Positions 34,513 to 43,343 of a stretch of 64,000 nt of DNA are shown piece after piece. The first letter of the stretch is position 1. Every line of letters begins with the position of its first letter. Location of the stretch: positions 49,694 to 113,693 of the forward strand of contig NZ_QGMZ01000016.1 of NCBI RefSeq assembly GCF_003173335.1, written 5' to 3'. Both the position numbers and the translations under genes were made by a program. Origin of the DNA: Methanospirillum stamsii. GTDB lineage: Archaea; Halobacteriota; Methanomicrobia; Methanomicrobiales; Methanospirillaceae. Below the pieces are notes generated by a model that worked only from the letters and a program-made list of their open reading frames with translations, did not search any database and was not told where the DNA came from.

Positions 34513-35122
34513 CTGAAAGATTCTCCTCAGGGTCCGGTTCATAACCGATAAAATTTTTCGCGATGATGTACATTTCAGTGCTTCCCTTCCGGGTGGTTTG
34601 CGCTTTGTACGTTCTTACCGAGTAAAAATCCTTTTTTACCTGGTTGTACAACCAGCTGAAATCCTCACCCTGGAAGGATTTCATAATGAGGTTTCCACCA
34701 CGCTTAAGAAGCGTCCGTGCAACCCTGAGCGCCTGCTGGTTAAGGTCTATCGCTCTTGCCTGGTCATATGACCGGGTCCCCGAGAGCTTTGGAGAGGCAT
34801 CACACACAATGCCATTTACCTCCGGCATGAGCTCTCTGATGCGTGCAATAACAACCGGGTCAGAAAAATCTCCGGTAAGGGTAGTAACTCCCGGTATCGG
34901 ATTAATAGGGTTGATGTCCACCCCAACCAGTACACCATCTGTCATCTCACGAAGAACCTGGAGCCAGCTGCCCGGAGCGGCTCCCAGGTCCAGAATGTTA
35001 TCATCCTGACGGATAACCGGATTTTTCCGAAGAATTTCCTGTAATTTTAACGCTGCACGCGAACGATATCCAGACTTTTTTGCCTGACGATATGCTTTAT
35101 CATTACTCCATTGTGAACCCAT
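34499..35122 (-). CDS. rlmE: 23S rRNA 2'-O-ribose methyltransferase RlmE (FtsJ)
   Basis: About 207 residues from the ATG at 35122 (MGSQWSNDKAYRQAKK). FtsJ pattern: KLQEIL, SAM-binding NILDLGAAPGSWLQV, the catalytic K-D-K-E set, with Asp in VCDASPKLSG, Lys in LIMKSFQGED and Glu in STEMYIIAK. It methylates the ribose of a U in the peptidyl-transferase region of 23S rRNA. A longer start at 35173 would add 17 residues unlike the family. It is divergent from PCNA, with about 90 bp between starts. Confidence 0.94.
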   Translation of the reverse strand: MGSQWSNDKAYRQAKKSGYRSRAALKLQEILRKNPVIRQDDNILDLGAAPGSWLQVLREMTDGVLVGVDINPINPIPGVTTLTGDFSDPVVIARIRELMPEVNGIVCDASPKLSGTRSYDQARAIDLNQQALRVARTLLKRGGNLIMKSFQGEDFSWLYNQVKKDFYSVRTYKAQTTRKGSTEMYIIAKNFIGYEPDPEENLSDGSA

Positions 35123-35215
35123 AAAAATTATCGACTTGATACCTTCCCTCAGTAATATGGTAACCCGGCACATATATCTGTGTCAAATCACAACCTGAAT
35201 GCATAGGGAGCGCAG

Positions 35216-35959
35216 ATGCTGAAAGCAACGATCACTGCAGATATATTCAGGGACACGGTTGATGCACTCTCTGCTCTGGTCACCGAATGCAGACTTCATT
35301 TTTCTGAAACCGAAGTCTGGGCCAGAGCAGTGGATACTGCGAATGTGGCAATGATTATTTTGTCTCTGAAAAAAGAGGCATTCAGCCAGTATGAAGCCAC
35401 AACCGGAGAAATTGGATTAGATATCGCCAAACTAAAAAATACCTATTCAATGATGGGCAAGGCAAGTGATATTCGCCTTGAGCATCCGGATGGAGCTAAT
35501 AAAATTGAGGTAACCTTTGAAGGATATCACTATTCAATCACGCTCCTTGATTCAAACACAATCAAAAAGGATCCGAATGCACCAGGCATTCAACTTCCCG
35601 GGCAAGTAACCATTTCCGGATCTGAACTCAATAATGTCATCAAATCAGCAGCCATTGTATCAGACAAGATATGGTTTGCGATAGATCCCGATAATAAAGA
35701 ATTTGTCCTGTACGCCGAAGGTGACTCAGACAATATTAAGCGATCTTTTTCTGCCGGAGAGGTAATTGCATGTAACTGGCAGCAGGCCAAGTCCCTCTTC
35801 TCTATTGATTATCTCAAGGACATGGGTAAAGTGATGAGCCATGCCGAGAAAGTCACGATAGATTTAGGAGCAGACCATCCGATAAAATTCTCATTTGAAA
35901 TTGCCGGCGGAAACGGGCAGGTGGAATATCTGCTGGCGCCCAGGATTGAGGCCGACTAA
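35216..35959 (+). CDS. pcn: DNA polymerase sliding clamp (PCNA)
   Basis: A 247-residue clamp subunit: MLKATITADIFRDTVDALSALV start, VDTANVAM, the interdomain connector region after NTIKKDPNAPG, and the C-terminal EYLLAPRIE that contacts PIP boxes. Trimeric rings tether replicative and repair enzymes to DNA. A GGGAG lies eight bases before the ATG. It is followed after four bases by priL, so two replication genes form one unit. DNA polymerase IV at 16014 has a matching PIP-like tail. Confidence 0.96.
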   Translation: MLKATITADIFRDTVDALSALVTECRLHFSETEVWARAVDTANVAMIILSLKKEAFSQYEATTGEIGLDIAKLKNTYSMMGKASDIRLEHPDGANKIEVTFEGYHYSITLLDSNTIKKDPNAPGIQLPGQVTISGSELNNVIKSAAIVSDKIWFAIDPDNKEFVLYAEGDSDNIKRSFSAGEVIACNWQQAKSLFSIDYLKDMGKVMSHAEKVTIDLGADHPIKFSFEIAGGNGQVEYLLAPRIEAD

Positions 35960-35963
35960 ATGC

Positions 35964-37118
35964 ATGGTCACACTTGACCTGAAAGATCTGGCTAAATACC
36001 CTTTTTTAAAAGAATCCCAGACATATATTGGGGCAATCAGTAGTTCACTGGAACACTACCTTGAATCAACTGGTGGCAGAGTTGCTATCAGGGAAGCTAT
36101 GCTTATGCTGGAGCATGCGCTTTCTTTCTCTGGAAAAGAAACACCATCCATTCCGGAAATACCACCAGAGAAGGAAGCAGTCATGACCATCATAGCAACG
36201 TATCCGGTAAGTCGTATCATGGTCTCCTGCGCCCAGGACCGGATGCTGATTGAAAGGCTGGTCAGGTATCAGGCATGGGTGGTTTTTGCTTTTCTTCAGG
36301 ATGAAGAACCAGAGATAAAACGATTTATCAGACGATCAATAGGCCTTCCCGAGACCGGCATGGATATTTCTGTAATTGATTATATCCCGGTTGCATCAAG
36401 GATGGCTGAAGAACGGTGGAGACTAGTTAACCGGGTTGTTGAAAAAGGAAAGGTCCGGATAAGACCTGAAGAGTATGATGAAATCGTCAGGGAACGGCTC
36501 AGATACATAATGAGTAGAAACCTCCCGCTGAAGGTTCCATCAAGGATTTGTGACCAGGTCAAACCTGCCATTGAACGAATAAAAGCGGAATGGCAAAAGA
36601 AGGTACTCGAAGAATTCGGGCAGGTTGAAGAGTCAGCATTTCCTCCTTGCATGCAGGCAATACTCGGTGCGCTTACAGGTCATGGGCACCTTACCCACAT
36701 GGCACGGTTCGCAGTAACAGCCTTTCTGCATAACATAGGTATGGACAATACCCGGATTATTGAATTATACGGGAGTGTTCCAAACTTTGATCTTCGGAAA
36801 ACATTGTACCAGGTTGAACATATCTCCGGGAGAGGGGGAACTAGTAATGAATACATATCACCTCTCTGCGCAACGATGCGGACTCACGGCATTTGTGTTC
36901 ATCCGGATAGCATTTGTAGCAGGGTCACCCACCCGCTTTCATATTACAAATTGAAAAAACGGGATTTGAATAAACAAAAATACCAAAAACAAGTAAAAGA
37001 CCCGGATGAGAGTATGAAAAAAAGGGTGGAGAGTGAGGGAGACCAATCAGACACTAACACTCCGGATTGCATACCCTCCAGCACTGATAACAAATACAAA
37101 GATGAGAAGAGCACCTAG
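35964..37118 (+). CDS. priL: DNA primase large subunit PriL
   Basis: About 384 residues from the ATG at 35964 (MVTLDLKDLAKYPFL). The N-terminal helical domain carries YPVSRIMVSCAQDRMLIERL. The C-terminal Fe-S domain has four conserved cysteines, in PPCMQAI, SPLCATM, HGIC and DSICSRVTHPLSYY. It partners the catalytic small subunit and provides primer counting and handover. The last 45-50 residues after HPLSYYK are hydrophilic, low in complexity and unlike the family end. They overlap an antisense small gene. Confidence 0.93.
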   Translation: MVTLDLKDLAKYPFLKESQTYIGAISSSLEHYLESTGGRVAIREAMLMLEHALSFSGKETPSIPEIPPEKEAVMTIIATYPVSRIMVSCAQDRMLIERLVRYQAWVVFAFLQDEEPEIKRFIRRSIGLPETGMDISVIDYIPVASRMAEERWRLVNRVVEKGKVRIRPEEYDEIVRERLRYIMSRNLPLKVPSRICDQVKPAIERIKAEWQKKVLEEFGQVEESAFPPCMQAILGALTGHGHLTHMARFAVTAFLHNIGMDNTRIIELYGSVPNFDLRKTLYQVEHISGRGGTSNEYISPLCATMRTHGICVHPDSICSRVTHPLSYYKLKKRDLNKQKYQKQVKDPDESMKKRVESEGDQSDTNTPDCIPSSTDNKYKDEKST

Positions 37119-37223
37119 ATATCCGATTTCACCGGGAAGAACTGCCGGTAGCAGAAGAACAAGAGCAAGAAATATCAAAAGGCTTCCCACTCCGACAATA
37201 ACATCAAGCATCCATCGTTTCAT
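37047..37223 (-). CDS. 58-residue two-helix membrane protein
   Basis: An ATG at 37223 opens a 58-codon frame on the minus strand: MKRWMLDVIVG, a first hydrophobic helix (about 7-30, containing LLIFLALVLLLPAVLP), a GEIGY turn, a second helix (about 34-52) and the polar end RSVSV. The composition is that of a real small membrane protein. It lies tail to tail with priL and overlaps its last 72 bases. No Shine-Dalgarno is visible. The function is unknown. Confidence 0.6.
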   Translation of the reverse strand: MKRWMLDVIVGVGSLLIFLALVLLLPAVLPGEIGYLGALLIFVFVISAGGYAIRSVSV

Positions 37224-37298
37224 AATTCAAGTACATTCCGTCGGTACAAAGGTTAATGATTCCGGGATTTTTCCATCTATTTATCCGGGAGGGCGCAG

Positions 37299-37853
37299 AT
37301 GAGTGAAGATCCGAAAGAAAAGGCACAAAAAGAACTGATTCATGCAATAAATAATATAAACGATAGAATTAGCCCTCTGCTTATTCCGGATTGTGGTTTG
37401 AAAATTGCCTATGCTCTTCCGGGAGCACGCATCCCTTCTCAGGTAATGTGTTGTCTCCTTCCAAAGGATACGAAAAAATGGGCAGTGGATGAATTAAGTG
37501 TCAGTTTTAGTAGCGACTGGCAGATTGTAACCATGATACTTACTGCAATGCGCTTTTCTCAGGATATACGGTGCGCTTGTGAAATCTGCTTCTCTGAAAA
37601 ACTTGTGGATATCTGTGAAGAGATGCTTCTTGAAACATGTATGTGCGATGGTAAAAAAATCCCACCGGGAGTCTCCACCATGGATTGGACTGTAGCTTTT
37701 TGTAATGATGAGGAATCAGGCATTCCGGACATTATATGCATTAAAAACAGGGAGAATATCCCATCAGCAGCATATCATTTTGGAGAAAATCCAGTAAGGA
37801 TTACAACAAATCTTCTTAAGATATCACAGCGCATTATTGATGCAACTCACTGA
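37299..37853 (+). CDS. Stand-alone ThiN-domain protein (thiamine-phosphate synthase-like)
   Basis: A 184-residue protein. It has the ThiN pattern: LKIAYALPGARIPSQV, then ILTAMRFSQDIRCACEICFSEKLVDICE, GVSTMDWTVAF, IPDIICIKN and HFGENPVRITTNLLKI. ThiN joins HMP-pyrophosphate and thiazole phosphate to thiamine phosphate, and occurs fused to ThiD or to an HTH in archaeal regulators; here it is alone. A strong GGGAGGG precedes the ATG. It is followed by rps17e after 12 bp. It could be a synthase or a ligand-sensing relic; no other thiamine gene is in the window. Confidence 0.82.
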   Translation: MSEDPKEKAQKELIHAINNINDRISPLLIPDCGLKIAYALPGARIPSQVMCCLLPKDTKKWAVDELSVSFSSDWQIVTMILTAMRFSQDIRCACEICFSEKLVDICEEMLLETCMCDGKKIPPGVSTMDWTVAFCNDEESGIPDIICIKNRENIPSAAYHFGENPVRITTNLLKISQRIIDATH

Positions 37854-37865
37854 GAGAGATATACC

Positions 37866-38060
37866 ATGGGAATTAAACCGACTTATATCAAGAAAATCGG
37901 GACAGAACTCCTTGAGTTCCATGAAGAGAAGTTTTCGAACGATTTTGACGAGAATAAAAAAGCGGTTGCAGGTGCAACCAATGTCCCCAGCAAGCGGGTT
38001 AGAAACAGGGTCGCAGGATTCATCACAAGAAAGATAAATACAGGGAAATTCAAAAAATAA
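37866..38060 (+). CDS. rps17e: 30S ribosomal protein S17e
   Basis: A 64-residue basic protein: MGIKPTYIKKIGTELLEFH, DFDENKKAV, NVPSKRVRNRVAGFITRKI, the S17e signature found only in archaea and eukaryotes. It is a component of the small-subunit body. It lies in a row with ThiN upstream and dapA five bases downstream, and is probably co-transcribed with them. Confidence 0.96.
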   Translation: MGIKPTYIKKIGTELLEFHEEKFSNDFDENKKAVAGATNVPSKRVRNRVAGFITRKINTGKFKK

Positions 38061-38065
38061 TCCTT

Positions 38066-38941
38066 ATGTTTGAGGGTGTTTTCCCCGCACTGATCACTCC
38101 TTTTCAAAGAAATTCTGGAAAGAATCTGGACTTGGACGGCCTTCGTTCAAACATAGCGCACCTCGTTGCCGCAGGGGTTCATGGCGTTGTTCCCTGTGGA
38201 TCAACAGGTGAATCTGCAACTCTTTCTTTTGCCGAGCACGAACAGGTCATTGAAGTCACCATTGATGAAGTCGACGGAAAAGTTCCTATTCTTGCCGGAA
38301 CAGGATCAAACAACACCTCCGAAGCATTACGATTTACTAAAGCTGCAAAAGATGTTGGCGCGGACGGAGTTCTGGTAATCAGCCCGTATTATAATAAACC
38401 CAACCGGTCAGGTCTTATTAAACATTATACTGCACTTGCTGATTGTGATATTCCGGTTGTGGTATATAACGTTCCAGGCAGAACGGGGCAAAACCTGACA
38501 CCTGACATTATTGCAGAACTTGCTACCCACCCAAATATTGTCGGTGTTAAGGAGGCAAGTGGTGATGTCAACCAGATTTCCACCATCATTGAACTTACGA
38601 GGGACGAGGATTTTACCGTAATTTCCGGGGATGACAACCTGACACTTCCAATATTAGCCCTTGGCGGAGGAGGAGTGATATCTGTTGTTGCGAACCTTTT
38701 CCCAAAACCACTTATCCAGCTCTATGATGCAGTCAATAAAGGAGATTTTGAAACTGCACGGGATATTCACTTTAATATTTCTCCCCTGTTCCGAGCCATG
38801 TTTATCGAGTCAAATCCTATCCCGGTGAAAAAAGCTGCTGAACTTTTAGGTATGGCTGCCGGACCACTCCGCCTGCCATTGGATGAGGCATCAGAACAAA
38901 CAACAGCAAAACTCAAAGAGGTTTTATCAAAATATGATTAA
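38066..38941 (+). CDS. dapA: 4-hydroxy-tetrahydrodipicolinate synthase DapA
   Basis: A 291-residue TIM barrel. PCGSTGES binds the pyruvate/aspartate-semialdehyde carboxylates, VVVYNVPGRTG contributes the catalytic tyrosine and arginine, and the Schiff-base lysine is in VGVKEASGD. It condenses pyruvate with L-aspartate 4-semialdehyde, the first committed step of lysine and diaminopimelate synthesis. Its stop overlaps the dapB start by eight bases. Confidence 0.96.
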   Translation: MFEGVFPALITPFQRNSGKNLDLDGLRSNIAHLVAAGVHGVVPCGSTGESATLSFAEHEQVIEVTIDEVDGKVPILAGTGSNNTSEALRFTKAAKDVGADGVLVISPYYNKPNRSGLIKHYTALADCDIPVVVYNVPGRTGQNLTPDIIAELATHPNIVGVKEASGDVNQISTIIELTRDEDFTVISGDDNLTLPILALGGGGVISVVANLFPKPLIQLYDAVNKGDFETARDIHFNISPLFRAMFIESNPIPVKKAAELLGMAAGPLRLPLDEASEQTTAKLKEVLSKYD

Positions 38942-39698
38942 AGTCGTAATTTGTGGTGCGTTTGGCAGAATGGGTACCACTATCGGTGGCATCGTAACAA
39001 AAGAACAGGACATGCAACTGGTTGGAGGAGTTGACATTAAAGAGGGGACATTCTTCGGAGTCCCGGTAGTATCCTCTGATAATCTGGCAGGATTTCTTGC
39101 ATCAGTAAAACCCGATGTCCTGATTGATTTCACGGTAGCAGCAGCTACAGTAGTAAATGTTCCAATTGCAACAAAAGCCGGATGTGCAATAATTCTGGGG
39201 ACAACAGGCCTTAATCCGGCTGAACGAAAAGGAATTGATGATGCAATCATCAAAGCACAGGTTCCGGCTGTTATCTCCTCAAACTATTCAATTGGAATGA
39301 ACATCCTCTGGACCCTTATCAGAGATGCTGCACGAAAACTTGGCGACTATGATGTAGAGCTTACCGAGGCACATCACCGGTACAAAAAGGATGCGCCAAG
39401 TGGAACTGCAAAGACTATCCTACAGATCCTTCAGGAAGAAATTGGCCCCAGGGAAGAGATATACGGACGAGAGGGAATGAAGGAGAGAAGTTCTGAAATC
39501 GGGGTGCATGTTATCCGGGGCGGGGATATCGTAGGAGACCATGCGGTGATGTTTGCAAGTAACTATGAAACAGTCACGCTTTCTCATCGTGCCTACGATC
39601 GTGCAGTTTTTGCAGAAGGTGCAATCAGATCAACCAGGTGGGTTGTGGATAAGAAACCAGGCATCTATGGAATGAAAGATGTTTTAAACCTGGCATAA
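38934..39698 (+). CDS. dapB: 4-hydroxy-tetrahydrodipicolinate reductase DapB
   Basis: About 254 residues from the ATG at 38934 (MIKVVICGAFGRMG, the NAD(P)H Rossmann loop). GTTGLN, SSNYSIGMNI and the catalytic EAHHRYKKDAPSGTA motif are present. It reduces the DapA product to tetrahydrodipicolinate. It overlaps dapA by eight bases, and dapA, dapB and asd lie in order with a ferredoxin inserted. Confidence 0.96.
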   Translation: MIKVVICGAFGRMGTTIGGIVTKEQDMQLVGGVDIKEGTFFGVPVVSSDNLAGFLASVKPDVLIDFTVAAATVVNVPIATKAGCAIILGTTGLNPAERKGIDDAIIKAQVPAVISSNYSIGMNILWTLIRDAARKLGDYDVELTEAHHRYKKDAPSGTAKTILQILQEEIGPREEIYGREGMKERSSEIGVHVIRGGDIVGDHAVMFASNYETVTLSHRAYDRAVFAEGAIRSTRWVVDKKPGIYGMKDVLNLA

Positions 39699-39748
39699 TT
39701 TTTCGAAATCTATTTTTATCCTTTCACCAAAAATCTGGGTAGATATCA

Positions 39749-39922
39749 ATGACTGCAATTATTGATAAGAATAAATGTACAGGTTGCGAAACTTGTGTTG
39801 ATGAGTGTCCTGCCGCTGCAATAACCATGGAAAATGACAAGGCAGTAGTAAACAATGATCTCTGTGTAGATTGTGGCTCCTGTGTGGACGTCTGTCCGGC
39901 AGAAGCTATAACCATGGAATAA
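39749..39922 (+). CDS. 2[4Fe-4S] ferredoxin
   Basis: A 57-residue protein with two clusters of cysteines, CTGCETCVDECP and CVDCGSCVDVCP, each followed by a hydrophobic PA.AIT strand. It is a small low-potential electron carrier of the clostridial type, likely supplying reductases in the cytoplasm. It sits between dapB and asd (50 and 42 bp gaps). Lysine synthesis has no ferredoxin step, so its presence there may be simple co-expression. Confidence 0.95.
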   Translation: MTAIIDKNKCTGCETCVDECPAAAITMENDKAVVNNDLCVDCGSCVDVCPAEAITME

Positions 39923-39964
39923 AATCCTCCTTTTTAATTACTGGTTAAGATATACATACGTGGT

Positions 39965-40981
39965 ATGGTTAGTGTTGGAGTCCTCGGCGCTACCGGAGCT
40001 GTAGGCCAGCGTTTTGTCCAGCTCCTTGCTGATCATCCGTATTTTGACCTAACGGTGCTGACCGCATCCGGGCGGAGTGCAGGGAAAAAGTATCGTGATG
40101 CAGTAAACTGGCGATTGGATGTTCCATTACCTGAATCAGCAGGCGACATCATTGTTGCAGAAACCAAAACTGAATGTCTGAAAAATGCAGACATCGTATT
40201 TTCTGCTCTTCCGGCAGATCTCGCTACAACTATTGAAACTGATTGCGCTAAAGCAGGTATTGGTGTCTGTAGTAATGCAAGTTCACACCGGATGGACCAG
40301 GATGTTCCTCTTGTTGTTCCTGAAGTGAATGCAGATCATCTGCGCATGATAGAACTTCAGCGGGATGCAGGAAATGACGGATTCATTGTCACCAATCCGA
40401 ACTGCTCAACCATCATGCTGACTGTTTCACTCGCACCAATTCGTAATTTTCATTTTACCGATCTCAGGGTTGCGACAATGCAGGCAATATCCGGAGCAGG
40501 ATTTGAGGGTATTCCAGCCATGTCTATCTTTGATAATGTTGTTCCCTACATCGGAAATGAAGAAGAAAAGATGGAACGGGAGACACTCAAAATCATGGGA
40601 ACCTTTGACGGGAGTGAAATCGTAAATGCTCCATTCTCAGTCAGCGCCAGTTGTAACAGGGTTCCGGTAATTGACGGACACACGATGGCAGTCTGGCTTG
40701 ACATCAAGGAACCCGTAGAGAATGTCGCAAAAGCTTTCCAGTCCTGGCGATGCCCAATCGGGGATTTACCAACTCTCCCGGAGAAATCAGTTGATTTCAT
40801 GGTACAACAGGATCGTCCGCAACCCAGACTTGACCGGATGAAAGGAAAAGGGATGACAGTTTCAGTAGGTAGGTTGAGACCTGGAATCAGGTACATTGCC
40901 ATGGGCCATAATACCATCAGAGGAGCTGCCGGAGCATCTATCCTTAATGCTGAGTTGATCTGTGACCGTGGTTACATCTGA
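39965..40981 (+). CDS. asd: Aspartate-semialdehyde dehydrogenase
   Basis: A 338-residue enzyme of the archaeal/fungal class: [33 protein letters not shown], the active-site cysteine in NPNCSTIML, and a C-terminal SVGRLRPG near the substrate histidine/arginine region. It reduces aspartyl phosphate to the semialdehyde used by DapA and by threonine/methionine synthesis. The albA start follows by four bases. Confidence 0.96.
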   Translation: MVSVGVLGATGAVGQRFVQLLADHPYFDLTVLTASGRSAGKKYRDAVNWRLDVPLPESAGDIIVAETKTECLKNADIVFSALPADLATTIETDCAKAGIGVCSNASSHRMDQDVPLVVPEVNADHLRMIELQRDAGNDGFIVTNPNCSTIMLTVSLAPIRNFHFTDLRVATMQAISGAGFEGIPAMSIFDNVVPYIGNEEEKMERETLKIMGTFDGSEIVNAPFSVSASCNRVPVIDGHTMAVWLDIKEPVENVAKAFQSWRCPIGDLPTLPEKSVDFMVQQDRPQPRLDRMKGKGMTVSVGRLRPGIRYIAMGHNTIRGAAGASILNAELICDRGYI

Positions 40982-40985
40982 AATT

Positions 40986-41270
40986 ATGGGCGAAATTCAG
41001 GATGATAATACAGTATTTGTAGGGAATAAACCGGTAATGAACTATGTTCTTGCCGTGGTGACTCAGTTTTCCAACGGTGCTCATGAAGTCACCGTAAAAG
41101 CAAGAGGTAGAGCTATCTCCCGTGCTGTTGATACTACAGAAATTGCACTGAACCGCTTTTTACAAGGTGTTGAGAAAAAAAATGTCCAGACCTCCACTGA
41201 AGTGGTAGATACTGAAAGTGGTAAAACTCATGTTTCATCCATCGAGATAACTCTGGTATCAAGGAAATAA
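40986..41270 (+). CDS. albA: Chromatin and RNA-binding protein Alba
   Basis: About 94 residues from the ATG at 40986: [16 protein letters not shown] holds the DNA-contact lysine that is acetylated in Sulfolobus, followed by [19 protein letters not shown] and IEITLVSRK. It forms dimers that coat DNA and RNA. A GTG at 40962 would overlap asd and is not needed. Confidence 0.95.
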   Translation: MGEIQDDNTVFVGNKPVMNYVLAVVTQFSNGAHEVTVKARGRAISRAVDTTEIALNRFLQGVEKKNVQTSTEVVDTESGKTHVSSIEITLVSRK

Positions 41271-41331
41271 TTTCCCCTTTTTTTCAGTCAGGACAAAAGA
41301 ATTTAAACCGGGCCTGATAAACCCATTAAGA

Positions 41332-41769
41332 ATGAAACTTTGTCTGGCGATACTTTTCGGGTTTCTCCTGATACTTGTGTCCCAGTCATTTGCTGCAGAG
41401 ACTGAAGAAGAGGGTTACCTTTCGATAAATTCAGTCACGATATCATTAAAGCCTGGTTATGCTGATGTTCATGCAGAGTATTCCCTGGAAGAAGCATTCA
41501 GATTATTGGCATTTATGTTTGGTGAGAATGATATCCGGACAAGATTGCTTAATAAGTTAGCGTTTTCCAATGCAACAATTACATCCATGAATTATTCTGC
41601 AGCAGACCTGATAGTCTATGATGTTGAGCAGGTATATGGCGACGGATTGTACTGGTTCCCTGCACATACCTTTGGATGTGAAATCCCCGAGGTTATTATT
41701 AATACAAACCTTTCAAGCGAGAGGCATGAAAATATCGGTAAACTGGAAAATGGAATTGTGTATTATTAG
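41332..41769 (+). CDS. Exported hypothetical protein
   Basis: A 145-residue protein with a signal peptide (residues 1-20, cleavage near QSFAAET) and a small beta-rich domain (GYLSINSVTISLKPGYADVHAEYSLEEAF … TYW FPAHTFGCE region). It has no C-terminal anchor. A TTTAAA element about 28 bases upstream suggests a nearly leaderless message. The family is not recognised. marC follows after 16 bp. Confidence 0.65.
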   Translation: MKLCLAILFGFLLILVSQSFAAETEEEGYLSINSVTISLKPGYADVHAEYSLEEAFRLLAFMFGENDIRTRLLNKLAFSNATITSMNYSAADLIVYDVEQVYGDGLYWFPAHTFGCEIPEVIINTNLSSERHENIGKLENGIVYY

Positions 41770-41785
41770 TCTTTAAAGGATACCA

Positions 41786-42436
41786 ATGACAGAAGATCTG
41801 ATAAGTTATTCCCTTTTTGCCTTGTCATCTATTCTGATCGTGGTAAATCCCCTTGGAGCGCTCCTAGTCTATAATTCTATCACTGAATTCATGGATTCAG
41901 CGGATAAAAGAAAAGTTGCTGCATACGGTTGCCGAATTGCTGGTGCAGTCCTCCTTTTCTTTACTCTTTTTGGATCATCTCTTCTGGCGCTGTTTGGTAT
42001 CACCATTAGTGCGTTTACCGTTGCCGGAGGGGTTCTCCTCTTTGGAATAGGTATGGAAATGGTGTATGCCCGGACTTCTCGCGCAAAAATGACGGCGACT
42101 GAAAAATATGAAAGTATTGATGCAGAGGATATCTCCTCAATGCCACTGGCATTTCCAATGATTTCCGGACCAGGGACTATTACAACAGTCATTGTCCTCT
42201 CACAGAATACCTCAGTTTTCAATCAGCCGGTTGAACTGGGAATTATCCTGGGCTCCGTTCTGCTAACGCTTATTATCACGTATTTTGTATTAATTTCATC
42301 AGAGCGGATATCAAAAAGGATCAATCAACGTGCTTACCGCGTGATAAACCGTCTGATGGGTATTATGCTTATGGCAATTGCCGTTCAGTTTATCATTAAT
42401 GGTATCTCACAGGCCTTTCCAATGCTGACATCATAA
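41786..42436 (+). CDS. MarC-family integral membrane protein
   Basis: A 216-residue, six-helix protein: SSILIVVNPLGALLVYNSITE near the start, FGITISAFTVAGGVLLFGIGMEMV, then PLAFPMISGPGTITTVIVLS (the conserved P-x-x-P-x-x-x-GPG loop) and a final NRLMGIMLMAIAVQFIINGI helix. These are MarC/UPF0056 features. The transport substrate is unknown despite the historical name. AAAGGAT precedes the start. Confidence 0.9.
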   Translation: MTEDLISYSLFALSSILIVVNPLGALLVYNSITEFMDSADKRKVAAYGCRIAGAVLLFFTLFGSSLLALFGITISAFTVAGGVLLFGIGMEMVYARTSRAKMTATEKYESIDAEDISSMPLAFPMISGPGTITTVIVLSQNTSVFNQPVELGIILGSVLLTLIITYFVLISSERISKRINQRAYRVINRLMGIMLMAIAVQFIINGISQAFPMLTS

Positions 42437-42465
42437 CTCAATATAATAATTACAATAAAAAAAAA

Positions 42466-42696
42466 TTATGCAGTTTCTTCCATTGCTGCATAGCACTGCC
42501 TGAACAATTCACGGGTTTCCAGTGCTTCATCACGGTTTACTTTCTGTATCGCAAAACCGACATGGACCAAAACAAAGTCACCAACGCTGACATCAACTAA
42601 ATCCACCCGTATCTCCTGTTTCAGACTTCCAAAATCAACCAGAGCAATATTATCATCGCGTATTTCAAGAATTTCTGCGGGGATTGCAATGCACAT
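42466..42696 (-). CDS. hypC: Hydrogenase maturation chaperone HypC/HupF
   Basis: A 76-residue protein starting MCIAIPAEIL. Cys2 is essential in this family for binding the Fe(CN)2CO unit with HypD and delivering it to the hydrogenase large subunit. The beta-barrel VDFGSLKQEIRVDLV … VGDFVLVHVGFAIQKV follows. No other hyp or hydrogenase gene is in the window. It converges on marC. Confidence 0.94.
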   Translation of the reverse strand: MCIAIPAEILEIRDDNIALVDFGSLKQEIRVDLVDVSVGDFVLVHVGFAIQKVNRDEALETRELFRQCYAAMEETA

Positions 42697-42828
42697 ATCT
42701 GTTCATCCTCAAATTCCGGATCAAATAATCCGGTTATAACCAGATAGTTGATCTCGAAGTCCTAAATACCTGTGTGACAATGCCTTTGGAGTGAGACCAA
42801 AAAAGGAGAACCGTCAATAACCCGGATA

Positions 42829-43329
42829 TTACATAGTCTGGATTGTAAATGTACAATTTGAAGAAAATGAGATAGAATCTCCATCTTTAATTTCATACCA
42901 TTTATCCGGAGATATTTTTTTCCCGAGTATATAGGTTCCATTAGTAGAATTCTCATCCCTGACTAACCACTTACCATTAAAATATTTAAAAGTGGCATGC
43001 TGTCTAGAAACTCCATTCTGTTGCTGAAGAATAGTACGTCCTACTGCATCTCTTCCAACAGTATCACCATGATGAACCGTAATTGATACACCTGGTGACA
43101 TGGTAAGAGTCAGCGGAGTTACCTCACGGATAGTCCTTCCTTCATCAAAACCTATCTTCGCAAACCGTTTATCCGGGGGTTTTTTTACAATTCCTTTTAT
43201 TTCAATCTGTCTGATAGTCTTCCGTTCAACAGGTTTTTTTCCTGATATATCAGAAAAACACCTCATACAGATCATTTCAGTAGCAGGGTTGGCCATCCCA
43301 CATGTATCGCATATTTTTTGGAGCACCAT
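42829..43329 (-). CDS. Zinc-ribbon/FHA-domain phosphothreonine reader
   Basis: About 166 residues from the ATG at 43329. An N-terminal zinc ribbon has Cys7, Cys10, Cys21 and Cys24 (CDTCG … CMRC). Residues about 80-166 are an FHA domain with the phosphothreonine pocket: Gly92-Arg93, SRQH at 108-111 and Asn130-Gly131 in NSTNGTYILG. It would bind phosphorylated proteins, most obviously substrates of the kinase two genes upstream. It is the last of six co-directional genes. A longer start at 43374 would overlap the AAA+ gene. Confidence 0.9.
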   Translation of the reverse strand: MVLQKICDTCGMANPATEMICMRCFSDISGKKPVERKTIRQIEIKGIVKKPPDKRFAKIGFDEGRTIREVTPLTLTMSPGVSITVHHGDTVGRDAVGRTILQQQNGVSRQHATFKYFNGKWLVRDENSTNGTYILGKKISPDKWYEIKDGDSISFSSNCTFTIQTM

Positions 43330-43343
43330 GATAGTAATCCTGG

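Noticed and set aside
42716..42733. Short inverted repeat upstream of hypC (CCGGAT/ATCCGG)
   Set aside because: Only six base pairs; CCGGA/TCCGG are very common words in this DNA, so chance is likely.
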